64,000 nucleotides of DNA, taken from Halomonas sp. CH40 (GTDB lineage Bacteria > Pseudomonadota > Gammaproteobacteria > Pseudomonadales > Halomonadaceae). A model generated the notes under the pieces. The model was given only the letters and a program-made list of their open reading frames with translations, had not been told where the DNA came from and did not search any database. Numbering within the stretch: position 1 is the first letter of the stretch; every line of letters starts with the position of its first letter. Below, in pieces: positions 53,471 to 62,445 of the stretch. The position numbers and the translations under genes are program-made. Where the stretch lies: NCBI GenBank assembly GCA_041875495.1, contig CP112982.1, positions 186,001 through 250,000 on the forward strand. The letters run 5' to 3'.

Positions 53471-54853
53471 ATGTCAATCAGTGTGTTCGATCTGTTCAAG
53501 ATTGGGGTAGGGCCATCAAGCTCGCATACCGTTGGGCCAATGCGGGCGGCCTTTGATTTTCTGGCTGAACTGCGCGTTCAGCAGGTGTTGCCCCAGGTGG
53601 CAAGGGTCGAAGTGCAGCTATACGGCTCGCTATCTGCCACTGGCATCGGGCATGGCACCGACCGGGCGGTGATCATGGGGTTGATGGGGGAGCGCCCTGA
53701 CGAGATTGATCCAAACGTCATCAGCCCACGTATCGAAACCCTGCTGGAAACCCAGACACTGCTGCTCGACAACCGGTTGGCCATCGCCTTTGATTGGCTC
53801 AGGGATATGCAGTTGCATGATGAGTGTCTGCCTCATCATCCCAATGCCATGCGCCTGATTGCCCACGGTGCCAAGGGGGAGCTGCATCGCAATACCTATT
53901 ACTCCGTGGGAGGGGGCTTTGTGGTGGATGAAGCCCAGGCTCGCGAAGGCGTGCTGGATAGCGATACCACCGTGCTGCCCTATGATTTCAACTCCGCCGC
54001 TGAGCTTATGGCACTGTGCCAGCAGCATGGCCTGAGCATCAGTGAGCTAATGCTCGAAAACGAAAAGGCCTGGCGTGGCGAAGCGCAGGTGCGAGCCGGG
54101 CTATGGGATATCTGGCGAGCCATGCAGAACTGCGTTGAGGCCGGGTTGCAAAGCACTGAAAGTATCCTGCCGGGAGGCTTGAACGTCAGGCGCCGGGCCG
54201 CCAGCCTGCATCGGCGGCTGGAGATTTTTGAGGATAACCCCAGCCTGATTACCTCAACGTTTTCGGCCATGGATTGGGTCAACGTCTTTGCCCTGGCGGT
54301 TAACGAAGAGAATGCCGCGGGTGGGCGCATGGTCACTGCTCCCACCAATGGGGCCGCAGGCATCATCCCTGCGGTGCTGCATTACTATATGAAATTCCAG
54401 CCGGATGCCTGTGAACGCAATGTGGTGGATTTTCTGCTGGCGGCCGGGGCCGTGGGGATCCTGTGCAAGAAAAACGCGTCGATTTCCGGTGCCGAGGTGG
54501 GCTGTCAGGGAGAAGTAGGCTCGGCCTGTGCCATGGCCGCTGCTGGGCTGGCCGAGGTTATGGGTGGCAGCGTGGGACAAGTGGAAAACGCCGCTGAAAT
54601 TGGTCTTGAGCATAACCTGGGGCTGACTTGCGACCCGGTAGGGGGGCTGGTGCAGGTGCCGTGTATTGAGCGTAATGCGATCGCTTCCGTCAAGGCCATC
54701 AATGCTGCCCAGATGGCGCTACGCGGCGACGGTGAGCACTTTATTTCCCTGGATAAGGCGATTCGCACCATGCGCGATACCGGCCGCGATATGCAGGACA
54801 AATACAAGGAAACCTCCAAAGGAGGTCTGGCGGTCAATGCCATTGAATGCTGA
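53471..54853 (+). CDS. sdaA: L-serine ammonia-lyase (iron-sulfur type)
   Basis: The 460-residue enzyme deaminates L-serine to pyruvate and ammonia. Both domains are present: beta domain (about 1-160; [21 protein letters not shown]) and alpha domain (about 190-455). Likely cluster cysteines are in [31 protein letters not shown] and [14 protein letters not shown]. It would channel serine formed from glycine into central metabolism, which matters because the dimethylglycine operon is just downstream. Start ATG 53471 has GGGGGTAAG upstream. A terminator follows. Confidence 0.97.
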   Translation: MSISVFDLFKIGVGPSSSHTVGPMRAAFDFLAELRVQQVLPQVARVEVQLYGSLSATGIGHGTDRAVIMGLMGERPDEIDPNVISPRIETLLETQTLLLDNRLAIAFDWLRDMQLHDECLPHHPNAMRLIAHGAKGELHRNTYYSVGGGFVVDEAQAREGVLDSDTTVLPYDFNSAAELMALCQQHGLSISELMLENEKAWRGEAQVRAGLWDIWRAMQNCVEAGLQSTESILPGGLNVRRRAASLHRRLEIFEDNPSLITSTFSAMDWVNVFALAVNEENAAGGRMVTAPTNGAAGIIPAVLHYYMKFQPDACERNVVDFLLAAGAVGILCKKNASISGAEVGCQGEVGSACAMAAAGLAEVMGGSVGQVENAAEIGLEHNLGLTCDPVGGLVQVPCIERNAIASVKAINAAQMALRGDGEHFISLDKAIRTMRDTGRDMQDKYKETSKGGLAVNAIEC

Positions 54854-54872
54854 TTAGGGGCTGCTGACAGCG

Positions 54873-54911
54873 CGCCGGGCAGAGAAAAATCTCGTCCGGC
54901 GTTTCTTTTTT
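54873..54911 (+). terminator. Intrinsic terminator after sdaA
   Basis: CGCCGG...GAGA-AAAA-TCTC...CCGGCG forms a long hairpin followed by TTTCTTTTTT, 20 bases after the sdaA stop. Confidence 0.88.
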
Positions 54912-55036
54912 AGCTAAGTTTGAGAGCGACGCTCGTATATTCAAAAACGACACTTGCCGGGCTGTGAAGGGCTGAAAGATTAATTAGTGGAAAATGCGTA
55001 TGTCAAAATACGACATAAGCGTTACATTCGAGCTAG

Positions 55037-55298
55037 GGTCTGTTGACGTTTACTCACGGCCGCGACAGAGACCCTTTTGGTGCAGAGCAAGGCGTGAGGA
55101 GCGTGGTTGGGTGGTTCCCAATTAGCGACGAACAACGCAGGGCTGTGCCAAAAGGGCCCTGTCCCTTCGGGTTGCGCGCCAAAGAACGCCATGCGGCGTT
55201 GCGCCACTCGGTAAGGGCACCACCATTGCCGTCGTGTCGCGCCTTGCCTGACGCCCTTTGGCGCAGCAACGCGGTTCGCGATGAAACGTCAACAGACC
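55037..55298. mobile_element. 262-bp MITE with 15-bp inverted repeats
   Basis: GGTCTGTTGACGTTT at 55037-55051 and its exact complement at 55284-55298 bound the element, and CTAG flanks both ends (55033-55036, 55299-55302). A four-base YTAR duplication is characteristic of IS5-group transposition. It encodes no transposase and lies between sdaA and gbdR. A matching right end remains at 30754-30774. Most of the 54912-55411 gap is this element; the rest shows no gene. Confidence 0.85.
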
Positions 55299-55411
55299 CT
55301 AGGGCTTGCCTTTCAGCGACAGACCACCCTCAGGCCAGGTCGCAGAAAGACAGATAACAGATACAAAAAGAAAATCGCTAAAGCGATGGGTGGCTGAGAG
55401 GAGATTCAACC

Positions 55412-56533
55412 ATGACAACAAACAAAGAGAGGGCTTGCGCGCCTGCGGTACAGACCATTGGTTTTTTACTGTTGGATAATTTTACCCTGATTTCACTGGC
55501 ATCAGCCATTGAGCCACTGCGCATGGCGAATCAGTTGGCGGGGCGCGAGCTTTATCGCTGGTTCACAATCAGCCTGGATGGCACCACGGTGAGCGCCAGC
55601 GATGGCTTGAAAACCGTGCCGGATGCCAGTACCTCAACGCCGCTGGCGCTGGATATGGTCATCGTCTGCGGAGGCGTAGGGCCTAGTCGTAGTGTGCAGC
55701 GTGAGCATCTCAACTGGCTGCAGTCCCAGGCGCGGGCATCGCGGCGTTTGGGCGCTGTGTGTACTGGTAGCTGGGCGCTGGCCAAGGCCGGGTTGCTGGA
55801 TGGCTACGAAACCAGCGTCCACTGGGAATGCCTGGCGGCCATGCAGGAGGCCTTCCCACGGGTGGCGCTGTCCACTCGCCTGTTTACCATCGACCGCGAC
55901 CGGGCAACGGCGTCTGGCGGCGCTGCGCCGCTGGATATGATGCTTAACCTGATCGGGCGTGACCATGGCCGTGAACTGTCGGCCGGTATTTCCGAGATGT
56001 TTATCTGCGAACGGGTACGCGGCGAGCAGGATCTGCAGCGGGTGCCGCTCAAGCATGTGCTGGGTACGACCCAGCCCAAACTGCTGGAAATTGTCGCCCT
56101 GATGGAAGCCAATCTTGAGGAGCCGATTGGCCTGGACGAGCTGGCGCAATACGTCAGCGTTTCGCGCCGCCAGCTGGAGCGCCTTTTCCAGAAATACCTG
56201 CACTGTTCGCCCTCGCGTTACTACCTCAAGTTACGCCTGACCCGTGCCCGCCAGCTGCTCAAGCAGACCTCCATGCCGATTATCGAAGTGGCCACGGCCT
56301 GCGGTTTTGTTTCCACGCCGCACTTTTCCAAGTGCTACCGCGAGTTCTTTGGCATCCCACCGCGGGATGAGCGCCTGGGGATCAATGGCCGAGCACCGGC
56401 GAAGTCGGTGATGGAAATGGCAGCTCTCGATTCTGCCCGTCATGATGAGCCTACATCACCGGTTTCCAGCGCTGTGTTGGCATTGGCCCAGGCTCAGGGA
56501 GAGCCGACCTATGCCAGCGTCCGGCTGTTATAG
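55412..56533 (+). CDS. gbdR: GlxA/AraC-family regulator, GbdR-like
   Basis: The 373-residue protein has an N-terminal DJ-1/PfpI-like domain (about 15-190; [25 protein letters not shown]) and a C-terminal AraC double HTH (about 225-325; LDELAQYVSVSRRQLERLFQKYL, IIEVATACGFVSTPHFSKCYREFFG). In Pseudomonas, GbdR activates betaine and dimethylglycine catabolism in response to these compounds. Its position just upstream of the dimethylglycine demethylase operon fits that role. Start ATG 55412 follows GAGAGGAG. It is followed by a terminator. Confidence 0.9.
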   Translation: MTTNKERACAPAVQTIGFLLLDNFTLISLASAIEPLRMANQLAGRELYRWFTISLDGTTVSASDGLKTVPDASTSTPLALDMVIVCGGVGPSRSVQREHLNWLQSQARASRRLGAVCTGSWALAKAGLLDGYETSVHWECLAAMQEAFPRVALSTRLFTIDRDRATASGGAAPLDMMLNLIGRDHGRELSAGISEMFICERVRGEQDLQRVPLKHVLGTTQPKLLEIVALMEANLEEPIGLDELAQYVSVSRRQLERLFQKYLHCSPSRYYLKLRLTRARQLLKQTSMPIIEVATACGFVSTPHFSKCYREFFGIPPRDERLGINGRAPAKSVMEMAALDSARHDEPTSPVSSAVLALAQAQGEPTYASVRLL

Positions 56534-56564
56534 CCAAGAGCAGGCCTGCTGTTCTGGCGGTCCG

Positions 56565-56603
56565 TTAGCCGCGCCTTATGCAAATAGGGCGCGGTTAATT
56601 TTT
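56565..56603 (+). terminator. Intrinsic terminator after gbdR
   Basis: TTAGCCGCGCC and GGCGCGGTTAA (one mismatch) flank a 12-base loop, followed by TTTTT, about 30 bases after the gbdR stop. Confidence 0.75.
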
Positions 56604-56632
56604 AGTGCAATTTAAATAATTTCCCAGGCGTA

Positions 56633-56644
56633 TCGCAATTGCGA
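56633..56644. promoter_or_regulatory. Candidate operator upstream of the dgc operon
   Basis: TCGCAATTGCGA is a perfect 12-base palindrome, 121 bases before the first gene of the operon and just after the gbdR terminator. An activator site is possible; whether it is a GbdR site is not known. Confidence 0.35.
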
Positions 56645-56765
56645 CACCGCTGACGTTTTTGGAATTCCACCTGTCGTTTTCAAACGCCGTCGTAAAGGTG
56701 GGGGGCGCTATGCTGCCGACACATTAATTTCATAGATCTTTTTATAGACGTGTTGGAGTATCGCC

Positions 56766-57743
56766 ATGACCTCGCGTGAATTACACGATGACAGCATCAT
56801 TATTGATGGCCTGGTAATTGCCAAATGGAACCGTGAACTGCTTGAAGATATGCGCCGTGGTGGCCTGACGGCGGCCAACTGCACGGTGTCTGTGTGGGAA
56901 GGCTTTCAGGCCACGGTGGATAACATCGTCAGCACCCGCCAGCTGATGGCAGAGAGCAGTGATCTGGTGCGGCCTGTCCACACCACGGCCGATATTCTGC
57001 GCGCCAAGGAAGAAGGCAAGACGGGCATTATCTTTGGCTTCCAGAATGCCCATGCCTTTGAAGACCAGATCGGCTATGTGGATATCTTCAAGCAGCTTGG
57101 CGTTGGCATCGTGCAGATGTGCTACAACACCCAGAACCTGGTTGGCACTGGTTGCTATGAGCGCGACGGCGGGCTTTCCGGCTTTGGGCGCGAGATTGTC
57201 GCTGAAATGAACCGCGTCGGCATGATGTGTGATCTTTCCCACGTGGGAAGCAAGACATCCGAAGAAGTGATTCTCGAATCGCAAAAGCCGGTGTGCTATT
57301 CCCACTGCCTGCCCTCCGGCCTCAAGGAGCACCCACGCAACAAGTCTGACGAAGAGCTCAGGTTCATTGCTGACCACGGCGGCTTTGTCGGTGTCACCAT
57401 GTTCACGCCCTTCCTGCGCGCGGGTGTCAACGCCACTGTGGATGACTACGTAGAAGCGATTGATTACGTCATGAATATTGTCGGTGAGGATGCCATCGGT
57501 ATCGGCACGGACTTTACCCAGGGGCATGATCAGGCGTTCTTTGAATGGCTGACCCATGACAAGGGCTATGCCCGCCGTCTGACCAGCTTCGGTGAAATCA
57601 TCAATCCCAAGGGTATCCGCACCATTGGCGAGTTCCCCAACCTGACGGAAGCACTGCTGAAGCACGGTTTCAGCGAATCCCAGGTGCGCAAGATCATGGG
57701 CGATAACTGGGTGCGTATTCTCAAGGACGTATGGGGCGAGTAA
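56766..57743 (+). CDS. Membrane-dipeptidase (M19) family protein of the dgc operon
   Basis: The 325-residue protein belongs to the renal-dipeptidase (M19) amidohydrolase family: SHVGSKTSEEVI and YSHCLPSG provide metal histidines, and GTDFTQGHD the C-terminal motif. In Pseudomonas an equivalent gene begins the same cluster before dgcA (as I recall, PA5396). The substrate there is not settled. It is followed by a small DUF protein and dgcAB with short gaps, so it should be the first gene of the operon. Confidence 0.9.
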   Translation: MTSRELHDDSIIIDGLVIAKWNRELLEDMRRGGLTAANCTVSVWEGFQATVDNIVSTRQLMAESSDLVRPVHTTADILRAKEEGKTGIIFGFQNAHAFEDQIGYVDIFKQLGVGIVQMCYNTQNLVGTGCYERDGGLSGFGREIVAEMNRVGMMCDLSHVGSKTSEEVILESQKPVCYSHCLPSGLKEHPRNKSDEELRFIADHGGFVGVTMFTPFLRAGVNATVDDYVEAIDYVMNIVGEDAIGIGTDFTQGHDQAFFEWLTHDKGYARRLTSFGEIINPKGIRTIGEFPNLTEALLKHGFSESQVRKIMGDNWVRILKDVWGE

Positions 57744-57793
57744 GCCATCTGACGTTCTAGCAAACCAATAATAACGCTACAAGGAACACCACC

Positions 57794-58339
57794 GTGACCA
57801 AGACCGCCCCCGAACTGCCCATTGAAGTGGATAGCGAAACCGGTGTCTGGACAACCGATGCGCTGCCCATGCTGTACGTACCACGTCATTTTTTTATCAA
57901 CAACCATATGGCGGTAGAGGACGCCCTGGGCGCTGAAAAGTATGCCGAGATTCTCTACCACGCCGGTTACAAAAGCGCCTGGCACTGGTGCGAAAAAGAA
58001 GCCGAACTGCATGGGTTAAGCGGCATCGAGGTGTTTGAACATTACATGCTGAGGCTTTCCCAGCGTGGCTGGGGCCGGTTTATTACCGAACAGATCGACC
58101 TGTCGGCAGGCACTGCCAAGGTGCGCCTGGAGCACAGCGCCTTTGTCTATCAGCTGGGCAAAACCGGCCGCAAGGTGGAATACATGTTCACCGGCTGGTT
58201 TGCCGGTGCCATGGACCAGATTCTGGAAGCGTCCGGCAGTGATCTGCGCACCGTCGCCGAGCAGACCCAGAGTGGCGCCGAACCAGGCTGCGACGTGGGT
58301 TACTTTGAAGTCACTCCGCGTTCGCAATCCACGCTTTAA
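57794..58339 (+). CDS. DUF5943-type (V4R-like) protein of the dgc operon
   Basis: This 181-residue protein (GTG start at 57794, with AAGGA upstream) corresponds in position and length to the second gene of the Pseudomonas dgc cluster, annotated as DUF5943 with a 4-vinyl-reductase-like fold. The segment LYHAGYKSAWHWCEKEAEL and the HYMLRLSQRGWGRF segment suggest a ligand-binding role, but no function is known. It lies 14 bases before dgcA. Confidence 0.85.
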   Translation: MTKTAPELPIEVDSETGVWTTDALPMLYVPRHFFINNHMAVEDALGAEKYAEILYHAGYKSAWHWCEKEAELHGLSGIEVFEHYMLRLSQRGWGRFITEQIDLSAGTAKVRLEHSAFVYQLGKTGRKVEYMFTGWFAGAMDQILEASGSDLRTVAEQTQSGAEPGCDVGYFEVTPRSQSTL

Positions 58340-58353
58340 AGGAGACAATAACG

Positions 58354-60426
58354 ATGGCATTCGAGGCAATCTTCCAGCCGATCGAGATTGGCAAACTCAC
58401 TATCCGTAACCGGGTTGTCAGCACAGCTCATGCAGAAGTGCATGCCACGGATGGCGGCATGACCACCGAGCGTTACGTCAGGTACTACGAGGAAAAGGCC
58501 AAGGGTGGGTGTGGTCTGTGTATCTGCGGCGGTTCATCGGTTGTCTCGATTGATAGCCCTCAGGGCTGGTGGAGTTCGGTCAACCTGTCGACTGACCGGA
58601 TCATTCCCCATTTTCAGAATCTGGCCGATGCCGTACACAAGCATGGCGGCAAGATCATGATCCAGATTACCCATATGGGTCGGCGTTCGCGCTGGGACGG
58701 TTTCGACTGGCCGACCCTGGTGTCGCCCTCCGGCATTCGTGAGCCGGTTCACCGCTCCACCTGCAAGACTATTGAAGAAGAAGAAATCTGGCGGATTGTC
58801 GGTGACTTCGCCCAGGCCGCCCGGCGGGCCAAGGAAGGCGGCCTGGATGGCGTTGAGCTGTCTGCCGTGCATCAGCATCTGATCGACCAGTTCTGGAGCC
58901 CACGGGTCAACAAGCGCACCGACCAGTGGGGCGGCAGCTTTGAGAACCGCATGCGCTTTGGCATGGAGGTGCTCAAGGCCGTACGTGCGGAAGTCGGTGA
59001 CGACTTTGTGGTGGGCATGCGTATCTGTGGCGATGAATTCCATCCGGACGGCCTGAACCAGGATGACATGAAGCAGATCGCTGCCTATTACGATGCCACC
59101 GGCAAAGTGGATTTCTTTGGTGTTGTGGGCTCCGGCTGCGATACCCATAACACCCTGGCCAACGTCATTCCCAATATGAGCTACCCGCCGGAGCCTTTCC
59201 TGCATCTGGCGGCGGGCATCAAGGAAGTGGTCAGCGTACCGGTGATTCACGCCCAGAATATCAAGGACCCCAACCAGGCCCAGCGCATTCTCGAAGGTGG
59301 CTATGTGGATCTGGTCGGTATGACTCGGGCGCATATTGCCGACCCGCACCTGATCGCCAAGATCAAGATGAACCAGGTTGATCAAATCAAGCAGTGTGTG
59401 GGGGCCAACTACTGCATCGACCGCCAGTACCAGGGGCTGGATGTGCTGTGTATCCAGAACGCGGCGACGTCGCGGGAATATATGGGCCTGCCGCATATCA
59501 TCGAAAAATCCACAGGGCCAAAGCGCAAGGTTGTGGTGGTCGGCGGGGGGCCGGGCGGGATGGAAGCGGCTCGCGTGGCCGCCGAGCGTGGCCACGATGT
59601 GGTGCTGTATGAAGCTGGGGCAGAGCTTGGCGGGCAGATCACCATTGCCGCCCAGGCACCTCAGCGCGACCAGATTGCCGGTATTACCCGCTGGTACCAG
59701 CTGGAGCTGGCGCGTCTGAAAGTCGATGTGCGCCTTAATACCCGCGCTGACGCTGCGGAACTTAGCGCCATGCAGGCGGATGTTGTGGTGCTCGCCACCG
59801 GTGGCCAGCCGTTTCTGGAGCAGACCCTGGAGTGGGGCTACTCACCAGTGGCGGAAGACAGCCTGGTGGTCAGCAGCTGGGATATTCTCAGCGGCAAGGT
59901 CGCGCCCGGCAATAACGTGCTGATCTACGACACCATCTGTGAGTTTGCCGGCGTTTCGGCGGCTGATTTTCTGGCTGACAAGGGCGCTAAGGTGGAAATC
60001 GTCACCGACGATATCAAGCCCGGCGCAGCGGTAGGAGGCACCACTTTCCCGACCTATTACCGTAGCCTGTATGAAAAGGAGGTCATCATGACCTCAGACA
60101 TGATGCTGCATAAGGTCTACCGCGAAGGCGATCAGCTGGTGGCGGTGCTGGAGAACGAGTACACCGGTCAGCAGGAAGAGCGGGTCGTCGATCAGGTGGT
60201 GGTCGAAAACGGCGTTCGTCCGGATGAAGCGCTGTATTACGCGCTCAAAGAGCAGGCGCGCAATCATGGCCAGCTTGATCTTGAAGCCCTGTATGCCGCT
60301 CAGGCGCAACCCTGTCTGAGCAGTGAGAGTGAAGGTTTCCTGCTGTTCCGGCTGGGGGACTGCACCGCACCGCGTAATATCCATGCGGCCATCTATGATG
60401 CCCTGCGGATCTGCAAGGATTTCTGA
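58354..60426 (+). CDS. dgcA: Dimethylglycine demethylase subunit DgcA
   Basis: DgcA (690 residues) is the flavoprotein subunit that oxidatively removes a methyl group from dimethylglycine to give sarcosine. It is built like trimethylamine dehydrogenase: a TIM barrel of the old-yellow-enzyme type (about 1-345), an iron-sulfur-like segment (about 348-367) and a C-terminal nucleotide-binding region (VVVVGGGPGGMEAARVAAERGHDV). The cysteine segment reads CVGANYC plus a later C in VLCIQN, so one of four cluster cysteines of TMADH is absent (Ala). It is translated with dgcB and etfAB. There is a strong AAGGAG upstream. Confidence 0.93.
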   Translation: MAFEAIFQPIEIGKLTIRNRVVSTAHAEVHATDGGMTTERYVRYYEEKAKGGCGLCICGGSSVVSIDSPQGWWSSVNLSTDRIIPHFQNLADAVHKHGGKIMIQITHMGRRSRWDGFDWPTLVSPSGIREPVHRSTCKTIEEEEIWRIVGDFAQAARRAKEGGLDGVELSAVHQHLIDQFWSPRVNKRTDQWGGSFENRMRFGMEVLKAVRAEVGDDFVVGMRICGDEFHPDGLNQDDMKQIAAYYDATGKVDFFGVVGSGCDTHNTLANVIPNMSYPPEPFLHLAAGIKEVVSVPVIHAQNIKDPNQAQRILEGGYVDLVGMTRAHIADPHLIAKIKMNQVDQIKQCVGANYCIDRQYQGLDVLCIQNAATSREYMGLPHIIEKSTGPKRKVVVVGGGPGGMEAARVAAERGHDVVLYEAGAELGGQITIAAQAPQRDQIAGITRWYQLELARLKVDVRLNTRADAAELSAMQADVVVLATGGQPFLEQTLEWGYSPVAEDSLVVSSWDILSGKVAPGNNVLIYDTICEFAGVSAADFLADKGAKVEIVTDDIKPGAAVGGTTFPTYYRSLYEKEVIMTSDMMLHKVYREGDQLVAVLENEYTGQQEERVVDQVVVENGVRPDEALYYALKEQARNHGQLDLEALYAAQAQPCLSSESEGFLLFRLGDCTAPRNIHAAIYDALRICKDF

Positions 60427-60483
60427 GCGCCCAGTGTTTGCGATGTGCTGGAAAAATGTTCTGGAAATATCTTCTGGAAATAG

Positions 60484-62445
60484 GTGATTGCCATGCTTGA
60501 AACGCTGCTGCCCATTGTCATTTTTGCGTCGCTGGCGCTGGCCGGTGTAGGCGCCTGGCGTCGCATCAGCCTGTGGCGCCAAGGGCGCGCGGCCCGTGTT
60601 GATCTGCTCAAGGGGCTGATGGCTCTGCCCCGCCGCTATCTGGTGGATCTGCATCATATTGTGGAGCGCGACCGCTATATCTCGCATACCCACGTGGCGA
60701 CCGCGGGGGGCTTTGTGGCCGCCGCCGTGCTGACGCTGATAGTGCATGGCCTGGGGCTGGCGGGCGGTGTGCTGGGCTGGCTGCTACTGCTGGCCAGTGC
60801 GACCATGTTTGTGGGCAGCATCCTGGTGGCAAAACGCCGGATCAACCCGCCCACGCGTCTCTCCAAAGGCTCCTGGATGCGCCTGCCTAAGAGCCTGATG
60901 GCGTTTTCAGCCGGTGTCTTTCTGGTGACCTTGCCAACCGTCGGCGTGCTGCCGCCGGATGCAGGCTACTGGCTGCTTGGGCTGGTGCTTCTGGTCGTCG
61001 TCAGCGGCGGCCTGGCCGAAATGTTTTTCGGTATGACCTGGGGCGGGCCGATGAAACACGCCTTTGCTGGCGCGCTTCATCTGGCCTTTCATCGTCGCCC
61101 AGAGCGCTTTTCCACACCCGAGGGTGCTGGGCGTTCCACTGGCCTTAAAGCCTTGAATCTGGACGATGACAAAGCGCCGCTAGGGGTTGAAAAACCAACT
61201 GACTTTACCTGGAACCAACGGCTTGGTTTTGATGCCTGCGTACAGTGCGGGCGCTGTGAAGCGGTGTGCCCTGCTTTTGCTGCCGGGCAGCCGCTCAACC
61301 CCAAAAAGCTGATCCAGGATATGGTGGTTGGCATGGTGGGCGGCTCCGATGCGGCCTACACGGGCAGCCCCTATCCGGGCAGGGACGTGGGTGAGCACCA
61401 CGGCGATCCCCACGGCCCCATCGTTGCCCGCGAAGGCCAGGCGCTGCTGGATGCCGAGACGCTATGGTCCTGCACGACCTGCCGCGCCTGCGTGGAAGAG
61501 TGCCCGATGATGATCGAGCATGTTGACGCCATTGTGGATATGCGCCGCCACTTAACCCTGGAGCGCGGCCAGACCCCCAACAAGGGCGCCGAGGTGCTGG
61601 AAAATCTGATTGCCACGGATAACCCTGGCGGCTTTGACCCCGACTCGCGCCTGCACTGGGCGGCGGATCTGAATCTGCCCAATATTGCCGATCTTGGCCA
61701 GGTGGATGTGCTGCTGTGGCTGGGTGACGGTGTGTTTGATATGCGCAACCAGCGGACCCTGAGAGCCTTCGTCAAGGTGCTGAGAGCCGCCGGTGTCGAC
61801 TTTGCGGTGCTGGGTAATGCCGAGCGCGATAGCGGTGATGTAGCGCGGCGCCTGGGCGATGAAGCGACGTTTCAGGCCTTGGCAAAACGCAATATCGCCA
61901 CTCTTAACCAGTATCAGTTCTTGAGAATTGTCACCTGTGATCCGCACAGCTTCCATGTGCTCAAAAATGAGTACGGCGAGCTGGGGGGTAATTACCATGT
62001 CAATCATCATTCCACCTATATTGCCGAGCTTTACCGTGAGGGGCGGCTAGCCTTCAGCCCCTGGAAAGGCGGTAGTGTGACCTATCACGACCCCTGCTAT
62101 CTGGGCCGCTATAACGGTGAATATGACGCCCCGCGTGATGTGTTGAAAGCACTGGGTATCGAGGTCAAGGAAATGCAGCGTTCCGGCTACCGTTCGCGCT
62201 GCTGTGGCGGCGGCGGTGGGGCGCCGATCACCGATATTCCCGGCAAGCAGCGGATTCCTGACATGCGCATGCAGGATGTCGGCGAAACCGGGGCTGACCT
62301 GGTGGCGGTGGGCTGCCCGCAATGTACGGCCATGCTGGAAGGCGTGGTGGATGCTACCGCCGAGGTGCGTGATATAGCCGAACTGGTGGCCGATGCCCTG
62401 GTGGCGTCTCCTGCCAGTATTCAGGCTGAGGAGGTAACCCCATGA
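60484..62445 (+). CDS. dgcB: Dimethylglycine demethylase subunit DgcB (membrane Fe-S protein)
   Basis: The 653-residue protein has several N-terminal TM helices (about 5-25, 75-105, 145-185), two 4Fe-4S motifs (CVQCGRCEAVCP near residue 250 and CTTCRACVEECP near residue 335) and two CCG domains (HDPCYLGRYNGEYD and SRCCGGGGGAP). It resembles heterodisulfide-reductase-like electron carriers. It presumably passes electrons from DgcA or ETF to the quinone pool. The stop overlaps the etfA start by 4 bases (ATGA). Confidence 0.94.
   Translation: MIAMLETLLPIVIFASLALAGVGAWRRISLWRQGRAARVDLLKGLMALPRRYLVDLHHIVERDRYISHTHVATAGGFVAAAVLTLIVHGLGLAGGVLGWLLLLASATMFVGSILVAKRRINPPTRLSKGSWMRLPKSLMAFSAGVFLVTLPTVGVLPPDAGYWLLGLVLLVVVSGGLAEMFFGMTWGGPMKHAFAGALHLAFHRRPERFSTPEGAGRSTGLKALNLDDDKAPLGVEKPTDFTWNQRLGFDACVQCGRCEAVCPAFAAGQPLNPKKLIQDMVVGMVGGSDAAYTGSPYPGRDVGEHHGDPHGPIVAREGQALLDAETLWSCTTCRACVEECPMMIEHVDAIVDMRRHLTLERGQTPNKGAEVLENLIATDNPGGFDPDSRLHWAADLNLPNIADLGQVDVLLWLGDGVFDMRNQRTLRAFVKVLRAAGVDFAVLGNAERDSGDVARRLGDEATFQALAKRNIATLNQYQFLRIVTCDPHSFHVLKNEYGELGGNYHVNHHSTYIAELYREGRLAFSPWKGGSVTYHDPCYLGRYNGEYDAPRDVLKALGIEVKEMQRSGYRSRCCGGGGGAPITDIPGKQRIPDMRMQDVGETGADLVAVGCPQCTAMLEGVVDATAEVRDIAELVADALVASPASIQAEEVTP

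Noticed and set aside
56781..57665. 294-codon frame antisense to the dipeptidase gene
   Set aside because: Shadow of the conserved M19 coding sequence.
58534..59595. Open frame of 353 codons antisense to dgcA
   Set aside because: DgcA on the plus strand is unmistakable; the antisense frame has histidine/glycine-rich shadow composition and no ribosome-binding site.
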